DNA of 64,000 nucleotides from Clostridia bacterium (lineage in GTDB: Bacteria > Bacillota > Clostridia > UBA1381 > UBA9506): contig JAFQAZ010000007.1 of assembly GCA_017416855.1 (NCBI GenBank), positions 32,556-96,555 of the forward strand. Direction: 5' to 3'. A program made the position numbers and the translations under genes. Numbering within the stretch: the stretch's first letter is position 1; each line of letters begins with the position of its first letter. The notes beneath the pieces are model-generated. The model was given only the letters and a program-made list of their open reading frames with translations, made no database searches and was not told where the DNA came from. This document shows, piece by piece, positions 24,732-32,703 of the stretch.

Positions 24732-25706
24732 ATGAGCAATTTTATTACCGATCCGGCAACAAAATTTGATTTCCAGCCTCATGAATTTGTTCCTTTCAAG
24801 GACAAGAAGGTTTGCGAATATGTTCGCAGTCTCAGCGGTAAGGATCTGGAAAAGAGAGAACCCTGGTGGCATCCCGAATTTAACGTAAAAGTTATGATGA
24901 ACCCTCATCCTGTTCTCATCGCAACTCTGTTTGAACGTTTAAGAGCTGCTTCTGAAGCAGGCAAGAGCTTCACCATGATTCTGGGCAACCCCGAACCCGA
25001 TACGTACATTCCTCTGGCACAGCTCATCAACTACTTTGGCATCGACTGCTCCAAGGTTCACCTGGTTGCAGAAGATGAATGGGCTGATGAAGCAGGCAAC
25101 ATCGCTCCTATTACATATGAAGCAGGTTTTGCTCATTCTATGATCAAATACCTCTATATGCAGATTGATGAAAAGCTCCGTATGCCTATGGAAAACGTTC
25201 ATTTCCCCACTAATGCAAACATTAAGGATTATTCCAAGATTATTGATGATATTACAGAAGGCACCGGTGCTGACATTGCTTCTACCTCTCCGGGTTGGGC
25301 AGGTCATATGGCATTTGTTGATCCTATTCCTGAATTCATCGGCAGCGGCGATGTTGAAGAATGGCTCAACCAGCCTGCACAGATCGTTAAACTGCATCCC
25401 ATGACCATAATGCAGAACTCCTTAAATGGTACCTTCGGTCAGTCCGGCGATATCGCTAACGTTCCGCCTTGCGCTGCAACTATCGGTCCTTTAGATGTAA
25501 TGCGTGCAAAGGAAAGAATTGAAGTTCATGCACTGGCAACCTGCGGTACATTCTCATCCTGGCAGAGAATGACCAGCCGTCTGTGTACACACGGCCCCAT
25601 TACACCGTACCTCCCCAGTTCTATGCTGCAGACCAAGAAAACTCAGGTTTACATCAGTGAAGAACTGGCTGCTCCCTTCGAATGCTGGGAAAAAGTTGGT
25701 TATTAA
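24732..25706 (+). CDS. NagB/SugI-fold protein with altered active site
   Basis: 324 residues. The fold of glucosamine-6-phosphate deaminase is indicated by FTMILGNPEPDTYIPLAQLI (phosphate loop position), VAEDEWAD (equivalent of the FNMDEY motif, acidic pair kept) and PGWAGHMAFVDP (187-198). The last matches the GHIAFNEP motif but has Ala190 where NagB has the ring-opening Asp, with His192 kept and Asp197 in place of Glu. It may be an isomerase, a lactonase or a deaminase with different chemistry. It is the last gene of the operon; start supported by AAAAGGAG. Confidence 0.72.
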   Translation: MSNFITDPATKFDFQPHEFVPFKDKKVCEYVRSLSGKDLEKREPWWHPEFNVKVMMNPHPVLIATLFERLRAASEAGKSFTMILGNPEPDTYIPLAQLINYFGIDCSKVHLVAEDEWADEAGNIAPITYEAGFAHSMIKYLYMQIDEKLRMPMENVHFPTNANIKDYSKIIDDITEGTGADIASTSPGWAGHMAFVDPIPEFIGSGDVEEWLNQPAQIVKLHPMTIMQNSLNGTFGQSGDIANVPPCAATIGPLDVMRAKERIEVHALATCGTFSSWQRMTSRLCTHGPITPYLPSSMLQTKKTQVYISEELAAPFECWEKVGY

Positions 25707-25727
25707 TCCAACGCAAAGCAACAAATT

Positions 25728-25758
25728 AAGGATGTGCCCAAAAGGCACATCCTTTTTT
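25728..25758 (+). terminator. Terminator of the ceramidase-2/nagA/nagB-like operon
   Basis: An 11-bp stem (AAGGATGTGCC with GGCACATCCTT), 5-base loop, followed by four further T. Confidence 0.9.
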
Positions 25759-25790
25759 ACGCTATAAAATAAAAGAATATTCGCTTTTTA

Positions 25791-25819
25791 TTTACAAATA
25801 ACTATTTTTGTGATACAAT
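25791..25819 (+). promoter_or_regulatory. Sigma-A promoter of the symporter gene
   Basis: -35 TTTACA (25791-25796), 17 bases, and the extended -10 TGATACAAT ending at 25819. Confidence 0.75.
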
Positions 25820-25857
25820 ACATTCTGTTGCTTTTTTATGATAAGGAGAATGGAATT

Positions 25858-27225
25858 ATGGAAAGAGAAAAACTAAAAAGTCGTTTGGGTTTTATTTTAA
25901 TCAGTGCCGGTTGTGCCATTGGCATCGGCAATGTGTGGAAGTTTCCGTATATGGTGGGTCAGTATGGCGGCGGTATTTTTGTTTTGATTTATTTGCTGTT
26001 TTTGCTGATTTTAGGTGTGCCTGCCCTTTCTGTTGAATTCACCCTGGGCAGGGCGGCTAAAAAAAGTCCGGCAAAGCTTTATCAGGCATTGGAAAAGCCG
26101 GGGCAGAAGTGGCACATCCATGGGTATGCTGCTATGGCGGCCAATTATCTTTTGATGATGTTTTATACGGTGGTATCCGGTTGGATGATTCAGTATTTCA
26201 TTATGACGGTGGGTGGCCAATTTGAAGGCCTTTCCTCAGCGGAGGTGGGTGCTGCTTTTGATCAGGTTTGTGCAAACCCTGTCACGATGCTGCTGTATAT
26301 GGGCATTGCCATTGTGATTGGTTTTCTGGTATGTGGCTTAGGTGTGCAGAACGGCTTGGAAAAAGTTTCAAAGGTTATGATGTCTGCTCTTTTAATTATC
26401 ATGGTGGTTTTGGCGGCCAACAGCGCCTTTTTACCCGGTGGCAAAGAGGGCTTGATTTTCTATCTGAAGCCGGATATTGGCAATTTGCTGGAGCACGGTA
26501 TTATTGATGTGGTGCTGGCAGCAATGAATCAGGCATTCTTTACCTTGAGCATCGGTATTGGCTCAATGGCAATTTTCGGTAGCTATATTGGTCGTGAACG
26601 TTCTTTGCTGGGCGAATCAGTAAATGTATCACTATTAGATACCTTTGTGGCGCTTATGTCCGGTGTAATCATTTTCCCGGCTTGTTCAGCCTTTGGGGTG
26701 GATGCCGGCAGCGGCCCGAAGCTGTTATTTGTTACATTACCTAACATCTTTAACAATATGCCCTTTGGCAGAGTTTGGGGTTCTTTGTTCTTTGCGTTTA
26801 TGACCTTTGCGGCTATGTCTACTGTGTTTGCGGTGTTTGAGAATATTATTTCCTGTACTATGGATGTATTTAAAATCAGCCGAACTAAAGCCTGCATTAT
26901 CAACTGTATTTTGTTGCTGGTGCTCTCAGCTCCCTGTGCCTTGGGATTCAATCTGCTTTCCGGTATACAGCCGTTGGGCGATGGAACCAACATTATGGAT
27001 TTGGAAGACTTTTTAGTATCCAATATTATGCTTCCTTTGGGTGCTTTGGTGTTCATTATGTTCTGCGTTACGAAAAAGGGTTTCGGATGGCAGCGTTTTG
27101 TAGAAGAAGCCAACCAGGGAAAGGGGCTTAAAATTGTTAAATGGATGAGATGGCATTACACATTTATGTTGCCTACAATCATCATTATTGTGTTTGTTAT
27201 GGGATTAATAAACTTTTTTAAATAA
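25858..27225 (+). CDS. Sodium:neurotransmitter symporter (NSS) family transporter
   Basis: 455-residue polytopic membrane protein of the LeuT/SNF type with about 11-12 helices. The N-terminus SRLGFILISAGCAIGIGNVWKFPY carries the unwound helix-1 site that binds sodium and substrate, and FFTLSIGIGSMAIFGSY corresponds to helix 6. The family takes up amino acids or related amines with sodium. ATG 25858 has ATAAGGAGA upstream; an ATG at 25810 overlaps the -10 box. It follows the amidohydrolase operon and may import its substrate or an amine. Confidence 0.92.
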   Translation: MEREKLKSRLGFILISAGCAIGIGNVWKFPYMVGQYGGGIFVLIYLLFLLILGVPALSVEFTLGRAAKKSPAKLYQALEKPGQKWHIHGYAAMAANYLLMMFYTVVSGWMIQYFIMTVGGQFEGLSSAEVGAAFDQVCANPVTMLLYMGIAIVIGFLVCGLGVQNGLEKVSKVMMSALLIIMVVLAANSAFLPGGKEGLIFYLKPDIGNLLEHGIIDVVLAAMNQAFFTLSIGIGSMAIFGSYIGRERSLLGESVNVSLLDTFVALMSGVIIFPACSAFGVDAGSGPKLLFVTLPNIFNNMPFGRVWGSLFFAFMTFAAMSTVFAVFENIISCTMDVFKISRTKACIINCILLLVLSAPCALGFNLLSGIQPLGDGTNIMDLEDFLVSNIMLPLGALVFIMFCVTKKGFGWQRFVEEANQGKGLKIVKWMRWHYTFMLPTIIIIVFVMGLINFFK

Positions 27226-27273
27226 TTCACAAAATATTTTTGCTTAACGCAAAATTTTTGGTGATAAAGAAAG

Positions 27274-27302
27274 TTGCTATTTGCCTTTTCTTGTGATACA
27301 AT
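27274..27302 (+). promoter_or_regulatory. Sigma-A promoter of the antiporter gene
   Basis: -35 TTGCTA (27274-27279), 17 bases, and the extended -10 TGATACAAT ending at 27302. Confidence 0.72.
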
Positions 27303-27315
27303 AAATAAGGTTTTT

Positions 27316-27346
27316 GCTTGTATTGTGTCAAAAACACAATACAAGC
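27316..27346 (+). promoter_or_regulatory. 13-bp hairpin in the 5' leader of the antiporter gene
   Basis: GCTTGTATTGTGT (27316-27328) pairs perfectly with ACACAATACAAGC (27334-27346). It begins about 14 bases after the -10 box, so it would lie at the very 5' end of the mRNA. No T-run follows at once, so it is a stability or attenuation element rather than a clear terminator. Confidence 0.55.
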
Positions 27347-27384
27347 ATATAATTTTGTGAGTTAATATTTTTGGGGGATAGAGT

Positions 27385-28689
27385 ATGAGTACATTATTAT
27401 CTGTTTCAATTGCATTATTAGGTGGTCTTTTAATGACCCGTTTATTTAAGCCGTTAAAGCTGCCATCGGTTACGGCTTATCTCATTGCCGGTGTGCTGAT
27501 TGGCCCTTACTGCCTGGGTCAGTTAGGCATCCATGGCCTTGGTTTTGACAGTATGGAATCGGTACATGCTTTAAAGTTGATTTCTGATGTAGCACTTGGT
27601 TTCATTGCTTTTTCCATCGGCAACGAATTCCGTTTGGAGGATTTAAAGAAAATTGGCAAGCAGGCCTTTGTCATTGGGATTTTTCAGGCAATTGTAGCCA
27701 CTGTTTTTGTGGATATTGCTTTATTCGCGATTCATAGAATTATGCCGGATAAATTAAGCCTGCCTCAGGTGCTCACGTTGGGTGCTATCGCAACAGCTAC
27801 CGCACCGGCAGCTACCTTAATGGTTGTTCGTCAATATAAGGCAAAAGGACCTCTGACAGACTTGTTACTCCCCATCGTCGCTTTAGATGATGCAGTTGGC
27901 CTGATTGTGTTTGCGGTGTCTTTCGGTATTGCAAAAACCATTGGCGCATCTGCAGCTATTGACGTGGTTTCCATTATTGTAAATCCTTTAGTCGAAATCG
28001 TGGCATCCCTTGCATTGGGTGCTTTAATGGGCTTTGTTTTAACACAGCTGGAAAAACTGTTTAACTCCAATACAAACCGCCTGAATATGTCCATAGCTTT
28101 TGTGTTTATGACAGTGGCGCTTTCTATGTTGAAGTTTGAAGTTGGGTCTGTACATATTGGCTTTTCTTCTTTACTGGTATGTATGATGCTGGGTACAATT
28201 TTCTGCAATGCCTGCCCCTTATCTCACGATGTAATGGAGAAAACCGACAAATGGACATCACCCTTATTTGCTTTGTTCTTTGTGATCAGCGGGGCAGAAT
28301 TAGAGCTGAAGGTGTTTGGCGATTGGGCCATTGTTGTTATTGGTATTGTGTATATCATCTTCCGTTCTCTGGGCAAGTATTTTGGTTCATACGCCAGTGC
28401 CAAGATGACAAAATGCACACCGTCTATCTGTAAGTATTTAGGCATTACCTTATTGCCTCAGGCCGGTGTTGCACTTGGTATGTGTGCACTTGCAGCGGCA
28501 GAATTGCCCGGACAGGGTGAGCTGATTCGTAACATTACGCTGTTTGCCGTTTTGATTTATGAATTGTTCGGTCCTGTGCTGACAAGACAAGCTCTTACAT
28601 TGGCCGGCGACATTCAGCCCATGCCGGAACATGTGAAAATGCGTCGGCATCATAAGCTGAAGCAGGCAAAGGAAACATCAGAAGAATAA
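27385..28689 (+). CDS. Cation:proton antiporter (CPA2, KefB/NapA-like)
   Basis: 434-residue membrane protein of the sodium/hydrogen exchanger superfamily with about 12-13 segments. Marks are LKLPSVTAYLIAGVLIGP near the start, ATATAPAATLMVV and LDDAVGLIVFA, which holds the DD ion-binding pair typical of electrogenic CPA2 antiporters. No RCK/TrkA-N nucleotide-binding domain is attached, and the C-terminus is short and basic. Probable role is sodium or potassium exchange for protons. Start supported by GGGGGATAG. Confidence 0.9.
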   Translation: MSTLLSVSIALLGGLLMTRLFKPLKLPSVTAYLIAGVLIGPYCLGQLGIHGLGFDSMESVHALKLISDVALGFIAFSIGNEFRLEDLKKIGKQAFVIGIFQAIVATVFVDIALFAIHRIMPDKLSLPQVLTLGAIATATAPAATLMVVRQYKAKGPLTDLLLPIVALDDAVGLIVFAVSFGIAKTIGASAAIDVVSIIVNPLVEIVASLALGALMGFVLTQLEKLFNSNTNRLNMSIAFVFMTVALSMLKFEVGSVHIGFSSLLVCMMLGTIFCNACPLSHDVMEKTDKWTSPLFALFFVISGAELELKVFGDWAIVVIGIVYIIFRSLGKYFGSYASAKMTKCTPSICKYLGITLLPQAGVALGMCALAAAELPGQGELIRNITLFAVLIYELFGPVLTRQALTLAGDIQPMPEHVKMRRHHKLKQAKETSEE

Positions 28690-28939
28690 TATCAAGGGAT
28701 GTTAAAAAACTCTGGAACGTAAGAAAAAGAGAACACAAACATCTGCAAAGGCTATTGCAAATATGTTATATTAAGGTGGAAAAATCGAAGGAAACTCGAT
28801 TTTTCATAAAATCTGAACTTTTCTTGCTATCAACAAGCTTCGCCTCTCATCGTACCATTGTACGATTTCGGCTAGCCCAAAACTAAAGTTTTGGCTCAGT
28901 TTGTTAATTCCAAAGCTTTTTTCCTATCCCTTACAACAA
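28690..28939 (+). other. Structured intergenic region between antiporter and ClC genes
   Basis: No gene fits here. The stretch holds three inverted repeats: GAAAAATCGA (28779-28788) with TCGATTTTTC (28796-28805), ATCGTAC (28849-28855) with GTACGAT (28860-28866), and CCAAAAC with GTTTTGG (about 28877-28894). The terminator hairpin at 28940 follows. It could be a long structured 3' end, a small RNA, or the remnant of a mobile repeat. Confidence 0.4.
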
Positions 28940-28982
28940 AGGCTGTTTAAAAGTGAATTTGCTTTTTAAACAGCCTCTTTTT
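28940..28982 (+). terminator. Terminator hairpin before the ClC gene
   Basis: AGGCTGTTTAAAA (28940-28952) pairs with TTTTAAACAGCCT (28964-28976), followed by CTTTTT. It ends only 11 bases before the ClC start codon, so the ClC gene needs read-through or a promoter overlapping the hairpin. Confidence 0.75.
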
Positions 28983-28992
28983 GGGGGCAAAA

Positions 28993-30240
28993 ATGATTAC
29001 ATATATTAAAAATAATTGTAAAATTCCGGCGAATTATGTCAAAACATTGTTCAAGTGGTTGATTCTTGCCGGCCTTGTGGGAGCACTGGGCGGTTTTGTG
29101 GGCAGCGCTTTTCACATCAGCGTGGACTGGGTAACTGAGCTGCGGATAGAGTTCGGCTGGATTCTCTATTTGCTGCCTTTGGGCGGCCTGGTCATCACGG
29201 CCTTTTACCGTATATTCCGTTCAAAAGGACACATTGATACCAACCGTGTGCTGGAAGCTGTTCGTAGCGATGAGAAAGTACCTCTTGTTATGGTGCCTCT
29301 TATTTTTGTGAGCACGGTCATCACCCATTTGCTGGGTGGCTCAGCCGGTCGCGAAGGAGCGGCTTTGCAGTTGGGTGGCAGTGTTGGCTACAATGTGGGT
29401 AAAGTGTTTAAATTAAAGGAAAATGACCGACACATCATCGTGATGGCGGGGATGAGTAGTGTGTTTGCGGCCTTGTTCGGCACACCCATGACGGCGGCGG
29501 TGTTTGCTTTAGAGGTGGTCAATGTGGGCGTGTTACACTATGCCGGGTTGCTTCCGTGTGTGATTGCTTCTGTCACAGCGTTTTTAATCTCCGGATGGCT
29601 GGGGATTCCGCCGGTGCGGTTCAATGTGGCGGTGCAAGCTGTTACGGCTCTCGGCCTTGCTCAGGTTGCGGTGCTGGCTGTTCTGTGCGCTGTAGTGAGT
29701 ATCTTGTTCTGTACAGCTATTAAAAAGTGCGAGCACTATGGCGACAAACTGATTACGAATCAGTATGTCCGGGCGCTGGTTGGCAGTATTTTGATTATTT
29801 TACTGGCATTGGTTTTACGAAGCCGTGATTATAACGGTGCCGGTATGGATATTATTGCTCGCGCGCTGGGCGGAGAAGCAAAGCCTGAGGCCTTTCTTTT
29901 GAAAATTATTTTTACCGCCATTACCATAACGGCAGGGTTTAAAGGCGGAGAAATTGTGCCGGCATTTTTTGTTGGTTCCACCTTTGGTTGTGTGGTTGGC
30001 TCGTTGCTTGGTTTAGATGCAGGATTTGCAGCGGCTATCGGCTTTGTGGCGTTGTTTTGCGGTGCTGTGAACTGCCCTTTGGCATCTCTTTTGCTGTCTG
30101 TAGAGGTTTTTGGGGCCGAGGGCATTCTGTTCTTTGCTATCACCTGCGGTATCAGCTATATGATGTCCGGTCACTTCGGGCTATATAAAAGTCAGAAATT
30201 CATGTATTCGAAGCTGGATGATTCACCGGTAGAAAATTAA
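28993..30240 (+). CDS. ClC-family chloride/fluoride channel or exchanger
   Basis: 415-residue membrane protein. The selectivity motifs are GGSAGREGAALQLGG (about 112-126; the gating Glu is present but the usual Pro of GREGP is Ala) and KGGEIVPAFFVGSTFGC (about 317-333). No CBS domains follow. The change to GREGA and the short length would fit a bacterial antiporter of the fluoride or chloride type, but this cannot be decided by eye. The start is ATG 28993 with GGGGGC upstream; a TTG at 28981 overlaps the terminator T-run. Confidence 0.9.
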   Translation: MITYIKNNCKIPANYVKTLFKWLILAGLVGALGGFVGSAFHISVDWVTELRIEFGWILYLLPLGGLVITAFYRIFRSKGHIDTNRVLEAVRSDEKVPLVMVPLIFVSTVITHLLGGSAGREGAALQLGGSVGYNVGKVFKLKENDRHIIVMAGMSSVFAALFGTPMTAAVFALEVVNVGVLHYAGLLPCVIASVTAFLISGWLGIPPVRFNVAVQAVTALGLAQVAVLAVLCAVVSILFCTAIKKCEHYGDKLITNQYVRALVGSILIILLALVLRSRDYNGAGMDIIARALGGEAKPEAFLLKIIFTAITITAGFKGGEIVPAFFVGSTFGCVVGSLLGLDAGFAAAIGFVALFCGAVNCPLASLLLSVEVFGAEGILFFAITCGISYMMSGHFGLYKSQKFMYSKLDDSPVEN

Positions 30241-30284
30241 AAAAGCGGTAAGGTTTACCTTTGTAAAACCTTACCGCTTTTTAA
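30241..30284. terminator. Bidirectional terminator between ClC and MATE genes
   Basis: A 16-bp stem (AAAAGCGGTAAGGTTT at 30241-30256 with AAACCTTACCGCTTTT at 30266-30281) flanked by A on the left and T on the right, between convergent genes. Confidence 0.9.
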
Positions 30285-30293
30285 TTTAATATC

Positions 30294-31631
30294 TTACCAA
30301 TATCTGTATTTCTTTCGTTTGACAATAAGAAAAATAAAGGTGACAATCACAGCCAGACACTCGGCTACAACTGTCGAGAACCAAATGCCGTCCAGTTCCC
30401 ATATCAGCGGCATGATCATCACAGCGGCTGTCTGAAACAGAAGGGTTCGGAGAAAGGATATAAGCGCTGAAATCGGTCCATCGTTCAGTGCTGTGAAGAA
30501 AGCGGAACCAAAGATGGCAATGCCGGCAAAGAAAAAGGAAAATGCGTGAATCACAAATGCGTGAACGGTCATATTGAAAAGGCCTTCGTCGTAACCCACA
30601 AAAATATCCGATAAGGGTATAGCCAGCACTTCGGAAATGACAAACATTGCCACAGCGGACAGAAGAACAATAACAGAGCTTTTTTTCAGCAAGCTCTTGA
30701 GTTCGTTTTCGTTCCCGGCACCGTAATGGTAGCTGATAACGGGGGCAACACCGGTTGCATAACCAATGAAAATGGAGAGAAAAATAAAGTTTACATACAT
30801 AATGGTACCATAAGCCGCAATGCCGTCTTCACCGGCGAACTTCATCAGTTGGGCATTATAGAGCATACAGACTAAGGACATAGAAATGTTGCTCATCAGC
30901 TCAGAAGAACCGTTGGTGCAGATTCTCAGCATCGATTTGCCGTCCCAACCGGTTTTGCAGAGCCGTAAACGACTTGTGTTTTTGCTGGCAAAATAAATGA
31001 ACGGAATAATACCGCCCACAACCTGCCCCAAAGCAGTAGCCAATGCCGCGCCTACAAGCCCCCAGTTAAATACAACGATAAAGAGAGCGTCTCCAATCAT
31101 ATTGAGCACGCCGGCAATCACGGTAACATAAAGCCCCATTTTCGGTTTTTCTGCCGTGACTAAAAGGCTGGAAAATGCAAACTGCAGCATTAAAAAGGGG
31201 AGAGCAATCAGAATAATTCTGCCATAGAGTACACATTGCTCCAGTAACTCACCCTCGGCACCTAAAAAAGCAGTAATGGGGCGGATGAACAGAATGCTGA
31301 GAATGGCAATGATGACGCCACTTAAGAAGGTGGCATACACCAGCAGAGAAAAAATCCGCTGCGCTTTTTCATCTTTGCCTTCTCCCATGGTTTTGGCAAC
31401 CAAGGCGCTGCCACCAGTGCCAAACATAAACCCAAGAGCGCCTACCACCATCAAAAAGGGCGTAACAAAATTAACGGCTGTAAAGGGAGTTTTGCCTACA
31501 AAGTTGGAGACAAACAGTCCGTCTACCACACCGTAAATGGACGTAAAAATCATCATAAGAATGGAAGGCATTGTAAAACGGAACAGCCGTCCGTATCCAA
31601 AATGGTCAGAAAGTTGAATAGTTTGTTTCAT
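30294..31631 (-). CDS. MATE-family multidrug/cation efflux transporter
   Basis: 445-residue membrane protein with 12 predicted segments in two homologous halves. The opening FRFTMPSILMMIFTSIYGVVDGLFVSNFVG is typical of the DinF/NorM-like MATE branch common in clostridia. It expels drugs or metabolites in exchange for sodium or protons; the substrate is unknown. The upstream site CGGCGGTG is a weak ribosome match, but the start fits the family's first helix. Monocistronic by its surroundings. Confidence 0.92.
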   Translation of the reverse strand: MKQTIQLSDHFGYGRLFRFTMPSILMMIFTSIYGVVDGLFVSNFVGKTPFTAVNFVTPFLMVVGALGFMFGTGGSALVAKTMGEGKDEKAQRIFSLLVYATFLSGVIIAILSILFIRPITAFLGAEGELLEQCVLYGRIILIALPFLMLQFAFSSLLVTAEKPKMGLYVTVIAGVLNMIGDALFIVVFNWGLVGAALATALGQVVGGIIPFIYFASKNTSRLRLCKTGWDGKSMLRICTNGSSELMSNISMSLVCMLYNAQLMKFAGEDGIAAYGTIMYVNFIFLSIFIGYATGVAPVISYHYGAGNENELKSLLKKSSVIVLLSAVAMFVISEVLAIPLSDIFVGYDEGLFNMTVHAFVIHAFSFFFAGIAIFGSAFFTALNDGPISALISFLRTLLFQTAAVMIMPLIWELDGIWFSTVVAECLAVIVTFIFLIVKRKKYRYW

Positions 31632-31816
31632 AGAGCACCGCCGGGAATGATAATAATTGCAATAGGATGCTTTAATACTATATCATAAAACGAGAAGCGA
31701 TTCAAGGGCGAGAGGGGATTTTGGGCAAGAATGCTATTTTTTCCTCTCTTATCCGGAAATAACAATCATAGTAAAACCATACTATGATATGTGGTATGTG
31801 TCGTCAGCTATTGGAG

Positions 31817-32590
31817 TCATATAATCTTATAACTTTTTATATACTCGCGAGGGGATTTTCCGAAATGCTTTTTAAACATTTTGGAAAAGTTAAAGACATC
31901 GGTGTAGCCCACAGAATAAGCAGCAACAGATACGCTGATGCCGCTGTCAACCATCAGGGCTGCAGCAATGCCCATTCGGTAATTGAGCAGGTATTGTTTT
32001 GGTGAAACTCCTGTTTCTTTTTTAAATAATGCAGAAAAGTAGGTGCGGTCCAGATTGACGTGCTTTGCAATCTGGCTGACGGTGATGTCGTGTATGTACT
32101 CTGCGTGGATAAAATTTAATGCTTTTTTGATATGGTCTGTGGGAATGTTCTTTTTGGCAAGGATTAAAGCAAACAAGTCCCACAATCGGGCAATTAAAAA
32201 AGCACTTTTTCCATTTGCAATGTTTTCGCAATCTCTCATAGCATAAAACACATTCATGGCCTCCGGCAGACGAATGGTATCAGAAAGTTCAACGGGCAAA
32301 TTCTTTTCCGAAGTGAAACCAATCCAGGTATAATTCCACGGGTTTTGGCTGTCGGCTTCGTAATAGGTTTCTACATAAGGGGGAATGACAAACATCTCGC
32401 CCGGACCGACGGTATATTCTTTCTCGTCAATTTTGAAAATGCCAAATCCGGAAACAACAAAATGAATAAGCCAATAGGTGCGTACTGCAGGACCGAAGGA
32501 GTGAGAACCCTGACAATTTTCATAGCCAAACTGTACAGGATTTATATCTGTATAACCTTCGTTCGGAATAATGTTATTGGTAAATGCCAT
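31817..32590 (-). CDS. AraC-family transcription regulator (divergent from GH4)
   Basis: 257 residues. The N-terminal cupin sensor has WLIHFVVSGFGIFKID and GPGEMFVIPPYVETYYEAD. C-terminal HTH motifs are VSQIAKHVNLDRTYFSALFKKETG and AAYSVGYTDVFNFSKMFKKHFG. It stands divergent to the GH4 gene with overlapping promoters and probably senses the sugar handled by that enzyme. ATG 32590 has GGGAGGTATG upstream. Confidence 0.9.
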   Translation of the reverse strand: MAFTNNIIPNEGYTDINPVQFGYENCQGSHSFGPAVRTYWLIHFVVSGFGIFKIDEKEYTVGPGEMFVIPPYVETYYEADSQNPWNYTWIGFTSEKNLPVELSDTIRLPEAMNVFYAMRDCENIANGKSAFLIARLWDLFALILAKKNIPTDHIKKALNFIHAEYIHDITVSQIAKHVNLDRTYFSALFKKETGVSPKQYLLNYRMGIAAALMVDSGISVSVAAYSVGYTDVFNFSKMFKKHFGKSPREYIKSYKII

Positions 32591-32636
32591 TATGGTACAT
32601 ACCTCCCAACACAACAAAATAACATATTTATATTAC

Positions 32637-32674
32637 ATTATACCATTCTCGTTATGATGATGTCAATGTATAAT
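32637..32674. promoter_or_regulatory. Overlapping divergent promoters of AraC regulator and GH4 gene
   Basis: On the minus strand, TTGACA (32666-32661), 18 bases and TATAAT (32642-32637) serve the regulator. On the plus strand, TATAAT at 32669-32674 lies 30 bases before the GH4 start, without a clear -35 box, as expected of an activator-dependent promoter. Confidence 0.6.
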
Positions 32675-32703
32675 AAATGTTATAAAATAAGGGAGGGACG
32701 GCT

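Noticed and set aside
24732..25706. Straight call as glucosamine-6-phosphate deaminase
   Set aside because: The fold motifs fit, but the ring-opening Asp is Ala190, so the enzyme name is not justified.
26583..27113. Minus-strand frame of 176 codons inside the symporter gene
   Set aside because: Antisense to conserved membrane helices; no promoter or ribosome site.
28690..28992. crcB fluoride riboswitch before the ClC gene
   Set aside because: The hairpins present do not show the conserved core of that riboswitch as I know it; only unspecific stems are seen.
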